From: Geitlerinema sp. BBD 1991-9
GTDB taxonomy: Bacteria; Cyanobacteriota; Cyanobacteriia; Cyanobacteriales; Geitlerinemataceae
Length of the DNA: 64,000 nucleotides
Direction of reading: 5' to 3'
Assembly: GCA_001657325.1 (NCBI GenBank)
Contig: LWRO01000002.1
Coordinates: 222,285-286,284, forward strand
Both the position numbers and the translations under genes were made by a program. Of this stretch, positions 8,623 through 19,047 are shown in pieces. The number at the start of each line of letters is the position of its first letter. Position 1 is the stretch's first letter. Under the pieces are notes generated by a model. The model was not told the DNA's origin. It saw only the letters and a list, made by a program, of their open reading frames with translations, and did no database searches.

Positions 8623-8677
8623 GATTTTGGCAGTAAGATATAGCGGTTTTCCCTCGTCCCCAGCTCTCAAACCCCTA

Positions 8678-9172
8678 TCACCTCACTACAATTTCAAACT
8701 CCAGACCGTCGCGATGGAAATCGTAGGTGAAGCGATCGACAAGGTTCGTATCGCTGAGTTCGAGATTGTAGAAATCGATCGAATCCGCTTCAAAATAGGG
8801 GCCGGCGTGCCACGTTCCCACCTCTAACTTAATAAAACAGTTGCCCGGAACCCAAAATGCAGCCAGCTTATCGAGATTCGGTCGATCGTCCTGGCTCGGA
8901 GGCGCAACCGCAATCGCCCAACCTCGACCGTCCAGAGATCCCAAACACTGCGTACATTTTACGTGGCGCGTAATTTCGTGAAAACAGCGGCCGCGATCGA
9001 ACAGTCGCATGATATAAAACCGAGGCGTTCCCCCACACAGATTTAACTGTGCATCTGTCTCGTCAAACAGCTTCCCATCCTCACCAGCAAAAATTACCTG
9101 GCCGTAGGGTCGAAAAGCTTCCGGGTTAACCCGCCGAACCGTCAACGGTCGTCGCCTTATCGCCTCGTTCAA
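8678..9172 (-). CDS. Ureidoglycolate lyase family protein (AllA-like)
   Basis: The 164-residue cupin contains PEAFRPYGQVI, FDRGRCFHEITRHVKCTQCLGSLDGRGWAIAVAPP, FWVPGNCFIKLEVGTWHAGPYF and DFYNLELSDTN, the full length of the AllA family. AllA splits ureidoglycolate to glyoxylate and urea in purine/allantoin degradation. No other allantoin gene is nearby, so the true substrate in this organism is uncertain. The start is a TTG at 9172 (MNEAIRRRPL), supported by GAGGAAGA 7-10 nt upstream; no ATG lies in the conserved N-terminal part. Confidence 0.85.
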   Translation of the reverse strand: MNEAIRRRPLTVRRVNPEAFRPYGQVIFAGEDGKLFDETDAQLNLCGGTPRFYIMRLFDRGRCFHEITRHVKCTQCLGSLDGRGWAIAVAPPSQDDRPNLDKLAAFWVPGNCFIKLEVGTWHAGPYFEADSIDFYNLELSDTNLVDRFTYDFHRDGLEFEIVVR

Positions 9173-9313
9173 GCCCGGTCTTCCTCAGTAACTCACCTGC
9201 CCCTATTCTATTCCCTAGGACTCCTTATCGCGTTCGAGCCGAGTTCGATCGAGGTCGATCGAGTTCGTTTCGCCCAAGCTCCCCGCAGGTGGTAGTCTTA
9301 AAGATGGCTTTAA

Positions 9314-10825
<1,512 letters not shown>

Positions 10826-10906
10826 GTTCGCCCTCCTCTCCCTAACTCCTCTCCCAGAGGGAGGGGGGTCTAGGGCGGTTCATTGTGTACCTCGCCGAAA
10901 AAATAT

Positions 10907-11314
10907 ATGACTTTACAAGTTCGCGTTGTCGCACCAGACAAAACGGTCTGGGATTCAGAAGCCCAAGAAGTAATTTTACCGAGTACGACCGGACAAATGG
11001 GAATTCTCAGCGGCCACGCACCGCTGTTGAGTGCCCTCGATACGGGTGTCATGCGCGTTCGCCCTCAAAAAGACTGGGTACCCATCGCACTGATGGGTGG
11101 CTTCGTCGAAGTCGATAACGATTTGGTGACGATCCTCGTCAACGGGGCAGAGCGAGGCGAAGATATCGATCTGGAAACGGCTCGTGCTGACTACCAAAAG
11201 GCTCAGGAGCGGTTGGAAAAATCCGTCACCGCCTCGAAGCAAGAACAAATTCAAGCTAAGCAAACATTGAAGCGAGCGCGGGCGCGGTTCCAAGCGTCTG
11301 GTGGCGAGCTTTAA
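10907..11314 (+). CDS. atpC: ATP synthase F1 subunit epsilon
   Basis: The 135-residue protein starts [20 protein letters not shown] and has the N-terminal beta-sandwich ([35 protein letters not shown]) and the C-terminal two-helix hairpin ([15 protein letters not shown]..., [10 protein letters not shown]). Epsilon couples the rotor to F1 and regulates ATP hydrolysis. The start at 10907 was chosen over a TTG eight codons upstream because the family begins with a short M-x-L-x-V-R-V. It is co-transcribed with atpD; a strong terminator follows. Confidence 0.97.
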   Translation: MTLQVRVVAPDKTVWDSEAQEVILPSTTGQMGILSGHAPLLSALDTGVMRVRPQKDWVPIALMGGFVEVDNDLVTILVNGAERGEDIDLETARADYQKAQERLEKSVTASKQEQIQAKQTLKRARARFQASGGEL

Positions 11315-11351
11315 GTTCGATCGATTCACAACTCGACAAAGCTTAGCCCAT

Positions 11352-11382
11352 AAAGGGGGTGCCTTTGAGTGCGCCCCCTTTT
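11352..11382 (+). terminator. Rho-independent terminator of atpD-atpC
   Basis: AAAGGGGGTGC and GCGCCCCCTTTTT form an 11-bp stem around CTTTGAGT and run directly into a T-tract, 37 nt after the atpC stop. This is the clearest intrinsic terminator in the window. Confidence 0.9.
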
Positions 11383-11499
11383 TCAGTAAAGCGTGAGAAG
11401 TAGAAGAGTCAAGAGTGGGGTTGAGATTGATTCTGACGGAATTTGGAAAACGCGGTAGAACTTGAGGAGAACGAAAAAAGATCGATCCTGTAAGACTCC

Positions 11500-12447
11500 A
11501 TGAAAAAACTGTTTCGCAAACCGAAACGCCAAGAATCCCGTCAAAGCGCGACACTCCGCCTCCAGAAACGCAAAACACGCATTCTCGTGAGTCGGATCGG
11601 GAAATATCGCCTCATCGAAATGGGGATTCCAGGATTTGATTGGAGCGATTTGTATCACTGGCTGCTGAGTTTGTCGTGGGGCGGCTTTTTAGGTCTCGTC
11701 GCTTTGACGTATTTGTTGGTCAATTTACTCTTTGCAGCGGCTTACGTGTCGATCGACGGAAACGGAATCGCCAATGCCGAGCCGGGTTCGTTTCTCGATG
11801 CGTTTTTCTTTAGCGTGCAGACGATGGCGACGATCGGCTACGGGGCGATGTATCCCCAAAGTCTTGCCACGCACTTAATCGTCTCGTTTGAAGTGTTGGT
11901 CGGGTTATTAGGTGTGGCGATGGCCACGGGGTTAATGTTCGCCCGATTTACCCTCCCGAGCGCTCGGGTGTTGTTCGGTCAATTTGCCGTCGTTTGTCCT
12001 TATAACGGTACGCCAACGTTAATGTTTCGTGCAGCGAACCGTCGGGGAAATTTTATCGTCGAGGCACAGTTTCGAGTGAGCGTGTTACTTCCCGAGCAAA
12101 CGTCAGAAGGACACGTCATGCGACGATTACACGATTTAGAGTTGGTTCGCTCGGAAACGCCATTTTTCTCTCTGTCGATGACGCTCATGCACCCGATCGA
12201 CGAGTCGAGTCCGCTATTTGGAAAGTCCGCTTCGTTCCTGTCAGAAGTCGATACGCAAATTGTCGTAATGATGACGGGATTGGACGAAACAGTATCGCAA
12301 ACCATTCACGCTAGTAAGTTTTACACGGCGGGTGATGTGTGTTGGAACACACGCTTCGTCGATATTATTTCGATACAGCCCAACGGCGATCGATATGTCG
12401 ATTACGACCGCTTCCACGACATCGAACCGATGATGGACGATTTGTAA
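11500..12447 (+). CDS. Inward-rectifier potassium channel (Kir/KirBac family)
   Basis: The 315-residue protein has a basic N-terminus with a slide-helix segment (41-60), outer helix M1 (about 60-83), pore helix and selectivity filter TIGYG (111-115) followed by AMYPQS, inner helix M2 (about 122-150), and a C-terminal immunoglobulin-like cytoplasmic domain starting FAVVCPYNGTPTLMFRAANRRGN. All of this matches bacterial Kir channels. It forms a tetrameric potassium channel in the cytoplasmic membrane. The C-terminal domain includes the DETVSQTIHASKFYTAGDVCWNTRFVD stretch of the family. The ATG at 11500 is preceded by GAGGAGAACG about 30 nt upstream, rather far for a ribosome binding site. Confidence 0.94.
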   Translation: MKKLFRKPKRQESRQSATLRLQKRKTRILVSRIGKYRLIEMGIPGFDWSDLYHWLLSLSWGGFLGLVALTYLLVNLLFAAAYVSIDGNGIANAEPGSFLDAFFFSVQTMATIGYGAMYPQSLATHLIVSFEVLVGLLGVAMATGLMFARFTLPSARVLFGQFAVVCPYNGTPTLMFRAANRRGNFIVEAQFRVSVLLPEQTSEGHVMRRLHDLELVRSETPFFSLSMTLMHPIDESSPLFGKSASFLSEVDTQIVVMMTGLDETVSQTIHASKFYTAGDVCWNTRFVDIISIQPNGDRYVDYDRFHDIEPMMDDL

Positions 12448-12484
12448 GCGAGCGCCTCTGGGTGCGTCTCCGGCGGTTGTCCCC

Positions 12485-12508
12485 TCGAACGATCGAGCGA
12501 TCGTTCGA
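12485..12508. terminator. Palindromic hairpin after the Kir channel gene
   Basis: TCGAACGATCG (12485-12495) is complementary to CGATCGTTCGA (12498-12508), giving an 11-bp stem around two bases. It lies 37 nt downstream of the Kir stop, without a T-tract. It may reflect overlapping HIP1-like palindromes and not a true terminator. Confidence 0.4.
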
Positions 12509-12579
12509 TCGACTTTCCGAATCCTAAATGCCAATACCCTGTAAGATGAATTTGCTTGAAGGTATACGATCGAAAGTCT

Positions 12580-13419
12580 ATGGAAGCGGCTGAACTCTTA
12601 CATCGCTACGCCGCAGGCGAACGGGATTTTAGCGGGGTCGATGTCCGACGCATTCGTTTGAGTCGGGCCGACCTCTATCAAATTTGTTTGAAAGATGCGT
12701 TATTGTCGGGTGCATCGCTGAGAGATGCTGATTTGCGAGGTGCCGATCTCGCCCGCACCGATCTCGTTGGGGCCTGTCTTAACGGTTCGTCCCTCGTCGG
12801 TGCGAGCCTGTATGCGGCAGATTTAACGCAAGTGGAAATGCGCTATGTCGATTTGTATCGGGCCGATTTACAAGAAGTCTCACTCAAGGGTGCAGATTTA
12901 TTTGAGGCGGACTTGCGCGAAACGAATTTAAGCGGTGCCAACTTGTGTGAGGTGAGCTTGCGGGGGGCCAATCTGCGTCAGGCGAAACTCGATGGCGTCA
13001 AACTTCACGATGCCGATTTGCGTGAGGCGGACTTACGGGGTGCGAGTTGGCAGGGGGTCGAGTTAGTTCGCGCCTGCTTCGAGGGGGCGAACCTCAGCTA
13101 TACGAACTTACCCCACGTGATGTTAAACGAGGCAAACTTGCAGAAAGCGAGCTTGAATTCCTCGATTTTAAGTCAAGCTAATTTAAACGAGGCTGACTTA
13201 AGTGGTGCTTCGCTAAAAGGGACTAAACTAGATGGAGCGAACCTGTTCGGAGCGAATTTGAGCGGTGCCGATTTGACGCAAGCTGATTTAAAGATGGCGG
13301 ACTTGACCCGTGCGGATTTGAGTTTTGCCAATTTGACGGGGGCGGATTTGTGGGGCGCTCATTTAACCGCTGCCAATTTACACGGCGCGATCGTTCCCGA
13401 TGGAACACGGCACAATTGA
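12580..13419 (+). CDS. Pentapeptide-repeat protein
   Basis: The 279-residue protein consists of A(D/N)LxX pentapeptide repeats from about residue 20 to the C-terminus (for example LRDADLRGADLARTDLVGA, ANLSGADLTQADLKMADLTRADL). Such proteins form right-handed quadrilateral beta-helices; the family is strongly expanded in cyanobacteria and mostly uncharacterised. The short N-terminus MEAAELLHRYAAGERDFSGVD is the usual cap. The ATG at 12580 was chosen over a TTG eight codons earlier. There is no signal peptide, so a cytosolic location is likely. Confidence 0.92.
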   Translation: MEAAELLHRYAAGERDFSGVDVRRIRLSRADLYQICLKDALLSGASLRDADLRGADLARTDLVGACLNGSSLVGASLYAADLTQVEMRYVDLYRADLQEVSLKGADLFEADLRETNLSGANLCEVSLRGANLRQAKLDGVKLHDADLREADLRGASWQGVELVRACFEGANLSYTNLPHVMLNEANLQKASLNSSILSQANLNEADLSGASLKGTKLDGANLFGANLSGADLTQADLKMADLTRADLSFANLTGADLWGAHLTAANLHGAIVPDGTRHN

Positions 13420-13485
13420 AGGTCAACCCCACATCGATCGACCGCTCTCGTATATCGATTATCGATAACCTTGGAACGCAACACC

Positions 13486-14487
13486 ATGACTGTAACGTCG
13501 AGCAATCTCGAAACGCAACTGACTGAACTTCAACAAACGGTTCAACAAGAGATCGCAGCCGCCGATCGTCTCGATCGAATCGAAGAGATTCGAGTGGGCT
13601 ATCTCGGCAAAAAGGGGCAACTGTCGAAAATTCTCGGCGGGATGGGAAAACTCGACGCGAGCGATCGACCTCGGATTGGCAAACTGGCCAATGAGGTCAA
13701 AGAAGCCGTGCAGACGGATTTAGATAACAAGCGAAACGACTTGCAATCGGCTGCCATTCAGGCGCAATTGGAGGCAGAAACCCTAGACGTGACAATGCCT
13801 GCGGTCGTGCGTTCCCAGGGTCGCCGCCATCCCCTCAACAGCACGATCGATCGAATTCTCGATATCTTCGTTGGCTTGGGATACACGGTTGCGACGGGCC
13901 CGGAAATCGAAACTGACTATTACAACTTCGAGGCCCTCAACACCCCACCCGATCATCCCGCGCGAGATATGCAGGACACGTTCTATCTCCCCGGAGATCG
14001 ACTGCTGCGGACTCACACGTCCTCAGTGCAAATCCGCTACATGGAACAGCACGAACCGCCAATCCGGATCGTCGCACCCGGCCAGGTGTACCGTCGCGAT
14101 ACCGTAGATTCGACGCACTCGGCGGTCTTCCATCAAATCGAACTGTTGGCGATCGATAAAGGATTGACCTTCACTGATTTGAAGGGAACGGTTCGGCAGT
14201 TCGTCCGCCAAATTTTCGGCGATGTTGAAGTTCGCTTCCGTCCCAGTTATTTCCCCTTCACGGAACCGAGTGCGGAAGTAGATGTGAAGTGGAAAGGAAA
14301 TTGGTTGGAAGTCCTCGGTTGTGGCACGGTCGATCCGAACGTGTTGAAAGCTGTGGGATACGATCCGGAAGTGTACACGGGTTTTGCCGCTGGACTCGGG
14401 GTCGAGCGGTTTGCCATGGTCTTGCACCAAATGGACGACATTCGCCGCCTTTACGCCAGCGATCTGCGATTCTTGCGTCAGTTTTAA
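13486..14487 (+). CDS. pheS: Phenylalanine-tRNA ligase subunit alpha
   Basis: The 333-residue protein starts with an N-terminal coiled-coil (residues 1-85, with [18 protein letters not shown]) and contains class II synthetase motif 2 region ([26 protein letters not shown]), [16 protein letters not shown], and motif 3 [25 protein letters not shown]. It charges tRNA-Phe together with PheT, whose gene is not in the window. The ATG at 13486 gives [16 protein letters not shown]; a TTG five codons upstream is the alternative. Confidence 0.97.
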   Translation: MTVTSSNLETQLTELQQTVQQEIAAADRLDRIEEIRVGYLGKKGQLSKILGGMGKLDASDRPRIGKLANEVKEAVQTDLDNKRNDLQSAAIQAQLEAETLDVTMPAVVRSQGRRHPLNSTIDRILDIFVGLGYTVATGPEIETDYYNFEALNTPPDHPARDMQDTFYLPGDRLLRTHTSSVQIRYMEQHEPPIRIVAPGQVYRRDTVDSTHSAVFHQIELLAIDKGLTFTDLKGTVRQFVRQIFGDVEVRFRPSYFPFTEPSAEVDVKWKGNWLEVLGCGTVDPNVLKAVGYDPEVYTGFAAGLGVERFAMVLHQMDDIRRLYASDLRFLRQF

Positions 14488-14496
14488 GTTGGCGTT

Positions 14497-15423
14497 TTAA
14501 GTTGATGCCTTGGGCGAGCCAACGGACATCCAACGCTTTTTCCATTGAGAGGTCGGTTCGAGATCGCTGGCTTGCTGCTCGGCTTGGCGGCGTTGTCGAA
14601 TCACCTCGGCTGAATCCGATCTCGTCGGATCGCGGTAAGGAACAGCCGCCCGCGTTTGGAGGTGTTCCCGTTCTCGCGACGAAAGTGCGGGTAAGTCTCG
14701 ATCGATCCATCTGGCTACCGTTCCGGGGGCTTTTCGCCCCACGGGTTCGGTCGAACCGATCGGCAAACCCACTTCCAACAATGCCGATCGAACGGGAGCC
14801 GCACAGGAATATGTTGCGAGATATCCCGTTTCTGCAAGACAGTCAGCTACAGCCCCTAAAAACTCTACCGTCCACAGTTGCGGACAGGTGGGAGGTGAAA
14901 AGGGATCGAGAAAGATTGCATCCGCACAAAACTCGGTACGGCGAATTCGATCGATCGTTTGTCTTGCGTCTCCCAGCAACAATTTCGCCGTGAGGCGAGC
15001 GTCCTCAAACTCTTGGTATCGTGCCAATTCTGCCAAGCGCCACTGAACCTCGTTCGACCATTCATCGAGGAGTTGGTGCGTCATTGCTGCGTGAGGAACG
15101 GTCGCGTCGGATTCTAAACCCATCCAAACGACTCGACAGGAGGGATTGACACGCCAAATCGTATCGAGTGCGGCGGCGGTGTTATATCCCAATCCGTAAC
15201 AAACATCGAGGAGATAAAGAACGGGTTTTCTCGCTTGTTGCGCGAGTTGGGTCGGCTCGATAAATTTACATTCAGCTTCTTGTTTCGCACCGTGATGAGA
15301 GTGAAACAGCTCGCCAAATTCGTCAGAGTAAAAGGTATAGGAGCCGTCAGCCGTGGGTTCGGGAGTCAGCGGTTGCTGAGGTGGAACGCGGTCAATTCCC
15401 AATGGGTCGATCGAGTTGGGCAT
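14497..15423 (-). CDS. MnmC-like SAM-dependent methyltransferase (Methyltransf_30/DUF752)
   Basis: The 308-residue protein has the family pattern DGSYTFYSDEFGELFHSHHGA, LLDVCYGLGYNTAAAL (SAM motif I) and the hallmark IFLDPFSPPTCPQLWTVEFL. These are shared with the N-terminal half of MnmC, which methylates 5-aminomethyl-2-thiouridine at tRNA position 34. The oxidase half of MnmC is absent, as is normal in cyanobacteria. The ATG at 15423 (MPNSIDPLGID) was preferred over a TTG 14 codons upstream. It is convergent with pheS, 9 nt between stops. The target RNA here is inferred. Confidence 0.85.
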   Translation of the reverse strand: MPNSIDPLGIDRVPPQQPLTPEPTADGSYTFYSDEFGELFHSHHGAKQEAECKFIEPTQLAQQARKPVLYLLDVCYGLGYNTAAALDTIWRVNPSCRVVWMGLESDATVPHAAMTHQLLDEWSNEVQWRLAELARYQEFEDARLTAKLLLGDARQTIDRIRRTEFCADAIFLDPFSPPTCPQLWTVEFLGAVADCLAETGYLATYSCAAPVRSALLEVGLPIGSTEPVGRKAPGTVARWIDRDLPALSSREREHLQTRAAVPYRDPTRSDSAEVIRQRRQAEQQASDLEPTSQWKKRWMSVGSPKAST

Positions 15424-15711
15424 CTGAACTTGAATATCGCTATTGCGAAAAAAATGTGAAAACAAACCGTTGGGGTCGATCCCTTTTCGATCGGAGTTCT
15501 TTATTCTAGCTTTTTGTGGTTTTTAAAAATCGATCGAAATGAAAATTGATTGGAGAAATTCTACTTTACTCGAACGACCGAAAAAATAAATTTAAGGAGA
15601 TCTCGAGCTATGATTCGATATTATTTTGTGTTTTTGGAACTATCTGGCTCGATTTAAATAAAACGTAAAATAGTTTTTTCAATCGAACAAAATTAGATTT
15701 TGTAACAAACC

Positions 15712-16254
15712 TTATTTCAAGAACTCGTCAACGGCCAATTGAAACCCTGAAAGAACCATTTTCGTTGCAACCGTGTCGCCCGACACGAAAATTTGACGAG
15801 TCTCCTCCGTCATCACGACGACCCAACCCACTTCAGGATAAACCAACCAAACCTCGAGCGCTCCCGTCCGCAAATATTCTAGACCTTTCGCAATAACGTC
15901 TTCCGCATAGTCTGTCGGCGAGATAATTTCAGCCGTTAGCGGAAAACTTTGAGGAAGAACCGTTTCGTTTCCGTATCGATCGACCAACTCCGGTGTTAAA
16001 TACGCCACATCTGGAGATCGGCCTCGTCCTTCCGTGCAACAGGGGACTTCCGTATAAACTTCCCCAGCAACTTGTTGGGTGCTGAGAAAATTACGCCAGT
16101 ACGTTGCGAGCTTTGCTTGAATTCGACTGTGTTTGAGCGTCATACCATTTTTTTCGACTAATTGCCCCGCGATCCATTCCGTTCGATCGGGGGGATGTTG
16201 CATCCAATCGTCGAGAGACTGAATGGTAGGAAAACTCGTTGTGATGGCGACCAT
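15712..16254 (-). CDS. Uma2 family (DUF820) putative restriction-like endonuclease
   Basis: The 180-residue protein has the DUF820 pattern: TIQSLDDWMQHPP, WIAGQLVEKNGMT, TEVPCCTEGRGRSPDVAYLTPE, LTAEIISPTDYAEDVIAKGLEYLRTGALEVWLVYPE and FVSGDTVAT. E..PD...E and the following K/YL motif form the PD-(D/E)XK-like core. The family is highly duplicated in cyanobacteria and its biological role is unclear. The ATG at 16254 (MVAITTSFPTIQSL) was chosen; a TTG nine codons upstream also fits. Confidence 0.9.
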   Translation of the reverse strand: MVAITTSFPTIQSLDDWMQHPPDRTEWIAGQLVEKNGMTLKHSRIQAKLATYWRNFLSTQQVAGEVYTEVPCCTEGRGRSPDVAYLTPELVDRYGNETVLPQSFPLTAEIISPTDYAEDVIAKGLEYLRTGALEVWLVYPEVGWVVVMTEETRQIFVSGDTVATKMVLSGFQLAVDEFLK

Positions 16255-16439
16255 AGACGATCTCTCGTTGCAACGAGGCAAACTTGACGGGCCATCTCGA
16301 TTTTAGCCCAACGCCTCAGTCGTCGAAAACCTGTAGAAAACAGCCATACCGACGATCGAACGCCCTCGATCGCAGAATTTGCAAATTTCTGGCAACACGC
16401 TTCCGGTATAGTAGTCTCTCAGTGTCGCTGTAAGACTGA

Positions 16440-18026
16440 ATGCTCCCACTGTCTCTGTTTGCTGCGAGTTATGCCAGTGCGTTTTGGATAGTACTGCCCG
16501 ACCCCCAGCTATCCGAGAACCGTCCGGTTTTAGAAACGTTGCAATCTTCCAAAAACGATTCTCCAACTGAAAGCGAGCCTGAAGACGCACCGTCATCGGG
16601 TTCGTCCGCAGGAGAGTCTGAATCGGAAGGGGAATCTGCATCGGAAGAAGAGGCGGAAGACGTACCGTTAAACGAAATTTTTTACCCGACCGAAATGCGC
16701 CCGCTTCCCGGTCGGCTAGACGACGTTCCCGTGTTTAACAGCAACAGCCCGGAAGTCGTCCTCGAAGAAGGCATTTTGCTATCGACGTTTCCCCCAGCAG
16801 ATAAAGCACATCCCGAGGCACATCTCGACTACGCCTTCGAGGGGCGTTTCGATATTTTTACCCATCACATCGCCCGGGCCCGCACCCGAGAGCAAACGAG
16901 AACGCTGTTTCAGGGCATCTTACTGCACAATTCCACCGCTCGAACCGTGCGTGTCGAAGTCTTGCACGGGGCGAGTTATTTGACTCGCCCCGATGCGCTC
17001 TTTGTCGAACTACCCGATTACGTCGACGATCGAATCGGAACGGTGTACTCGGGCCCCGGTAGCCGCGCGACCAACGATGTATTGCGAGGAAAACGCCAGG
17101 GAAACTGGCCGGCGGTTCTCGAACTCAAGCCAGGAGAATCCCGAATGTTGATGAACTTACCGATTCCCGTCGGTCGCGTGATTCCTTCCTCGAACGGTCG
17201 ATCGACCCTCATGCGTCTGTTTAGCGACGGCCCGGTTTACGTCGCTTGTCTGGCTATGTTTTCCCCTCAAAACAGCGACAACACCGAACGCATTCCCACC
17301 GAGGAAGAATGGCAACAATTGCTCCAAACCGCAGATCGCGCCGGGCCGAGGGATTTAGAGCCAACGCCTCTCGATCGAATTTACGACGTCGAGCGCGCGA
17401 TTTACAGTCGCGTGGCGGGAGTTGCTATCGGATCGCGATGGGAAGCACAACTGGTCGATCGCGGCAAAATTGAAGAAGAAGACCCCCCACAATTAACCGT
17501 TCCCGAACCCGGTCGATCGTTCTCCTACGGTTTGAGTACTCTTCATCGCGGCCGCTTGGGAACCGAGCAAATTCAAAGCGCTCAACTGGTGCGTCGCTAT
17601 CCCGATACGGCGTATTACGCGCATGGAAACTACGGCATCGAATACAACCTCACGCTTCCTCTGTTCAATCCCAGTAACAACTCGCGAAAAGTCTCGTTGT
17701 TGTTTCAAACTCCTGTCAAACAAGATCGCATCGATGGCGGTTTGACCTTTTTCGACCCCCCAGAAAACCGCGTTTTCTTTCGGGGACTCGTGCGTCTTCA
17801 GTACAACGACGACGCGAACGTTCCGCAAACTCGTTACGTTCATCTCGTTCAGCGTCGCGGTCAAGTGGGAAATTCCCTCGTAACGCTCGATATCGCACCG
17901 AGAGATCGACGGTTGGTTCGCGTCGATTTTATCTACCCGCCCGATTCGACCCCACCGCAGGTGTTAACGGTTCAGACGGAGCCTAGAGAGTCGGAAACCT
18001 GGCCGTCAAACGATCGAGAAGATTAA
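16440..18026 (+). CDS. DUF3370 domain-containing protein
   Basis: The 528-residue protein begins with a hydrophobic segment (MLPLSLFAASYASAFWIVLP), then an acidic serine/glutamate-rich linker (about 35-78). The DUF3370 domain follows, with MRPLPGRLDDVPVFNSNSPEVVLEEGILLSTFPP, EGRFDIFTHHIARA, EVLHGASYLTRPDAL, KPGESRMLMNLPIPVG and LFNPSNNSRKVSLLFQTP. The family is cyanobacterial, exported, and of unknown function. The acidic linker is unusual and may mark an envelope or salt-exposed location. Its stop overlaps the stop of the convergent RibD-C gene within TTAA (18023-18026). Confidence 0.9.
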   Translation: MLPLSLFAASYASAFWIVLPDPQLSENRPVLETLQSSKNDSPTESEPEDAPSSGSSAGESESEGESASEEEAEDVPLNEIFYPTEMRPLPGRLDDVPVFNSNSPEVVLEEGILLSTFPPADKAHPEAHLDYAFEGRFDIFTHHIARARTREQTRTLFQGILLHNSTARTVRVEVLHGASYLTRPDALFVELPDYVDDRIGTVYSGPGSRATNDVLRGKRQGNWPAVLELKPGESRMLMNLPIPVGRVIPSSNGRSTLMRLFSDGPVYVACLAMFSPQNSDNTERIPTEEEWQQLLQTADRAGPRDLEPTPLDRIYDVERAIYSRVAGVAIGSRWEAQLVDRGKIEEEDPPQLTVPEPGRSFSYGLSTLHRGRLGTEQIQSAQLVRRYPDTAYYAHGNYGIEYNLTLPLFNPSNNSRKVSLLFQTPVKQDRIDGGLTFFDPPENRVFFRGLVRLQYNDDANVPQTRYVHLVQRRGQVGNSLVTLDIAPRDRRLVRVDFIYPPDSTPPQVLTVQTEPRESETWPSNDRED

Positions 18027-18730
18027 CGGCGTTTAACGCGGTAGTGGAGAAATACTTCTTCGCCGACGGGATTCACGTCGAGCAATTCGAGTTGGGGAAA
18101 TTCACCGGGATGAAAGCCGTCGCCATCCACGGGTGTCGGGGCGTTTTTCCCGCCGAATACATACGGACAAACCGTCAGCGAGAGTTCGTCAACGGCCTGC
18201 TGTTGGAATAGCGACGCGATGAAATTTCCCCCTCCAAGAACGGCGAGGCGGTGAATGCCTCGATCGAAAAGTGCTTGAAATGCAGCGGACAAATCGACCG
18301 TTCCATCCGGTGCGTCGAACGTTAAAACGCGATCGAACCCCGGATCGTTTTGCCAAGATTTTCCGCCTTCCGTCGTCGTCAACAACCACCGAGGGATCGC
18401 TTGTTTGAAGAATTTAGCCGTTCGATCGAACTGTCCCGATCTCGTACAGACGATCTGCACGGGTTGCGGGGGTTTTCCATTCTGCTGGCGATCTGCAAGC
18501 CACTCGTCCGATATCACCCGCATCGCCGATTCGCCGTGACGCAGGGTTCCCCCACCGACGATAACACCATCCGCCAATGCCACCTGCTTTTCCAGGTGTG
18601 CGAAATCTGCCGCAGAACCGAATTTTTCACTCGATCGCAGGACATCGGAAATTTTACCGTCTGCACTCATGGCGAGGACAACGGTGGTATGGGGGCGTTG
18701 TTTCACAGATTCAGATATGGGAAGTGTCAA
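18023..18730 (-). CDS. RibD C-terminal domain family reductase
   Basis: The 235-residue dihydrofolate-reductase-fold protein shows TTVVLAMSADGKISDVLRS, DGVIVGGGTLRHGESAMRV, LAVLGGGNFIASLFQQQAVDELSLTVCPYVFGGKNAPTPVDG. This is the reductase half of RibD (NADPH-dependent reduction of the ribosylaminopyrimidine in riboflavin synthesis), without the deaminase half. Stand-alone versions may act in riboflavin synthesis or on other substrates. The TTG at 18730 is the longest start; a GTG eight codons later is an alternative, and no ribosome binding site decides between them. Confidence 0.87.
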   Translation of the reverse strand: MTLPISESVKQRPHTTVVLAMSADGKISDVLRSSEKFGSAADFAHLEKQVALADGVIVGGGTLRHGESAMRVISDEWLADRQQNGKPPQPVQIVCTRSGQFDRTAKFFKQAIPRWLLTTTEGGKSWQNDPGFDRVLTFDAPDGTVDLSAAFQALFDRGIHRLAVLGGGNFIASLFQQQAVDELSLTVCPYVFGGKNAPTPVDGDGFHPGEFPQLELLDVNPVGEEVFLHYRVKRR

Positions 18731-18839
18731 CGTTTTTGAAGATGTCGGGAGAACCCAGCCTTGCTCCGTAAACTGATGCTAACACTGAAGGATAGGGGAA
18801 CTCCTATCGAGCCACGAACTTCTATAAGTTTGCGATTAA

Positions 18840-18977
18840 ATTGGGTGCATCTCACTTTGGCGATCGCAACCCCACCCCTCCTCCCCTGGCTAAGGGGAGG
18901 TGCCGAAGATTGGGTGCATCTCACTTTGGCGATCGCAACCCCACCCCTCCTCCCCTGGCTAAGGGGAGGTGCCGAAG
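18840..18977 (+). repeat. Two tandem copies of a 69-bp repeat
   Basis: Copy 1 (18840-18908) and copy 2 (18909-18977) read identically by eye. Each starts ATTGGGTGCATCTCACTTTG, contains GCGATCGC and a hairpin CCTCCCC-TGGCTAA-GGGGAGG, and ends GGTGCCGAAG. It lies in the leader upstream of the VWA gene. A frame through it appears to extend the VWA gene upstream but is an accident of the repeat length (69 = 23 codons). Confidence 0.9.
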
Positions 18978-19014
18978 GCGGAGGGGTCATTCTACGAAAT
19001 TGAGATGCACCCGA
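18841..19014. repeat. Element bounded by inverted GGGTGCATCTCA motifs
   Basis: TTGGGTGCATCTCA opens the region and TGAGATGCACCCGA closes it (19001-19014), giving a 12-bp inverted repeat around the tandem copies and about 170 bp in total. The same 12-mer also occurs at 42389-42403, at the breakpoint of a transposase fragment. It could be a non-autonomous miniature element; no target-site duplication is obvious. Confidence 0.5.
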
Positions 19015-19047
19015 TTAAATTTGCAATCGATTGTGAGGGGAGAAATC

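Noticed and set aside
18723-18734. TTGACA at the RibD-C start as a -35 box
   Set aside because: It coincides with the TTG start codon and no -10 lies at the right distance for either strand's gene.
18841-19047. N-terminal extension of the VWA protein through the tandem repeats
   Set aside because: The repeat length is a multiple of three, so the frame stays open by accident; the signal peptide and ribosome binding site are at 19048.
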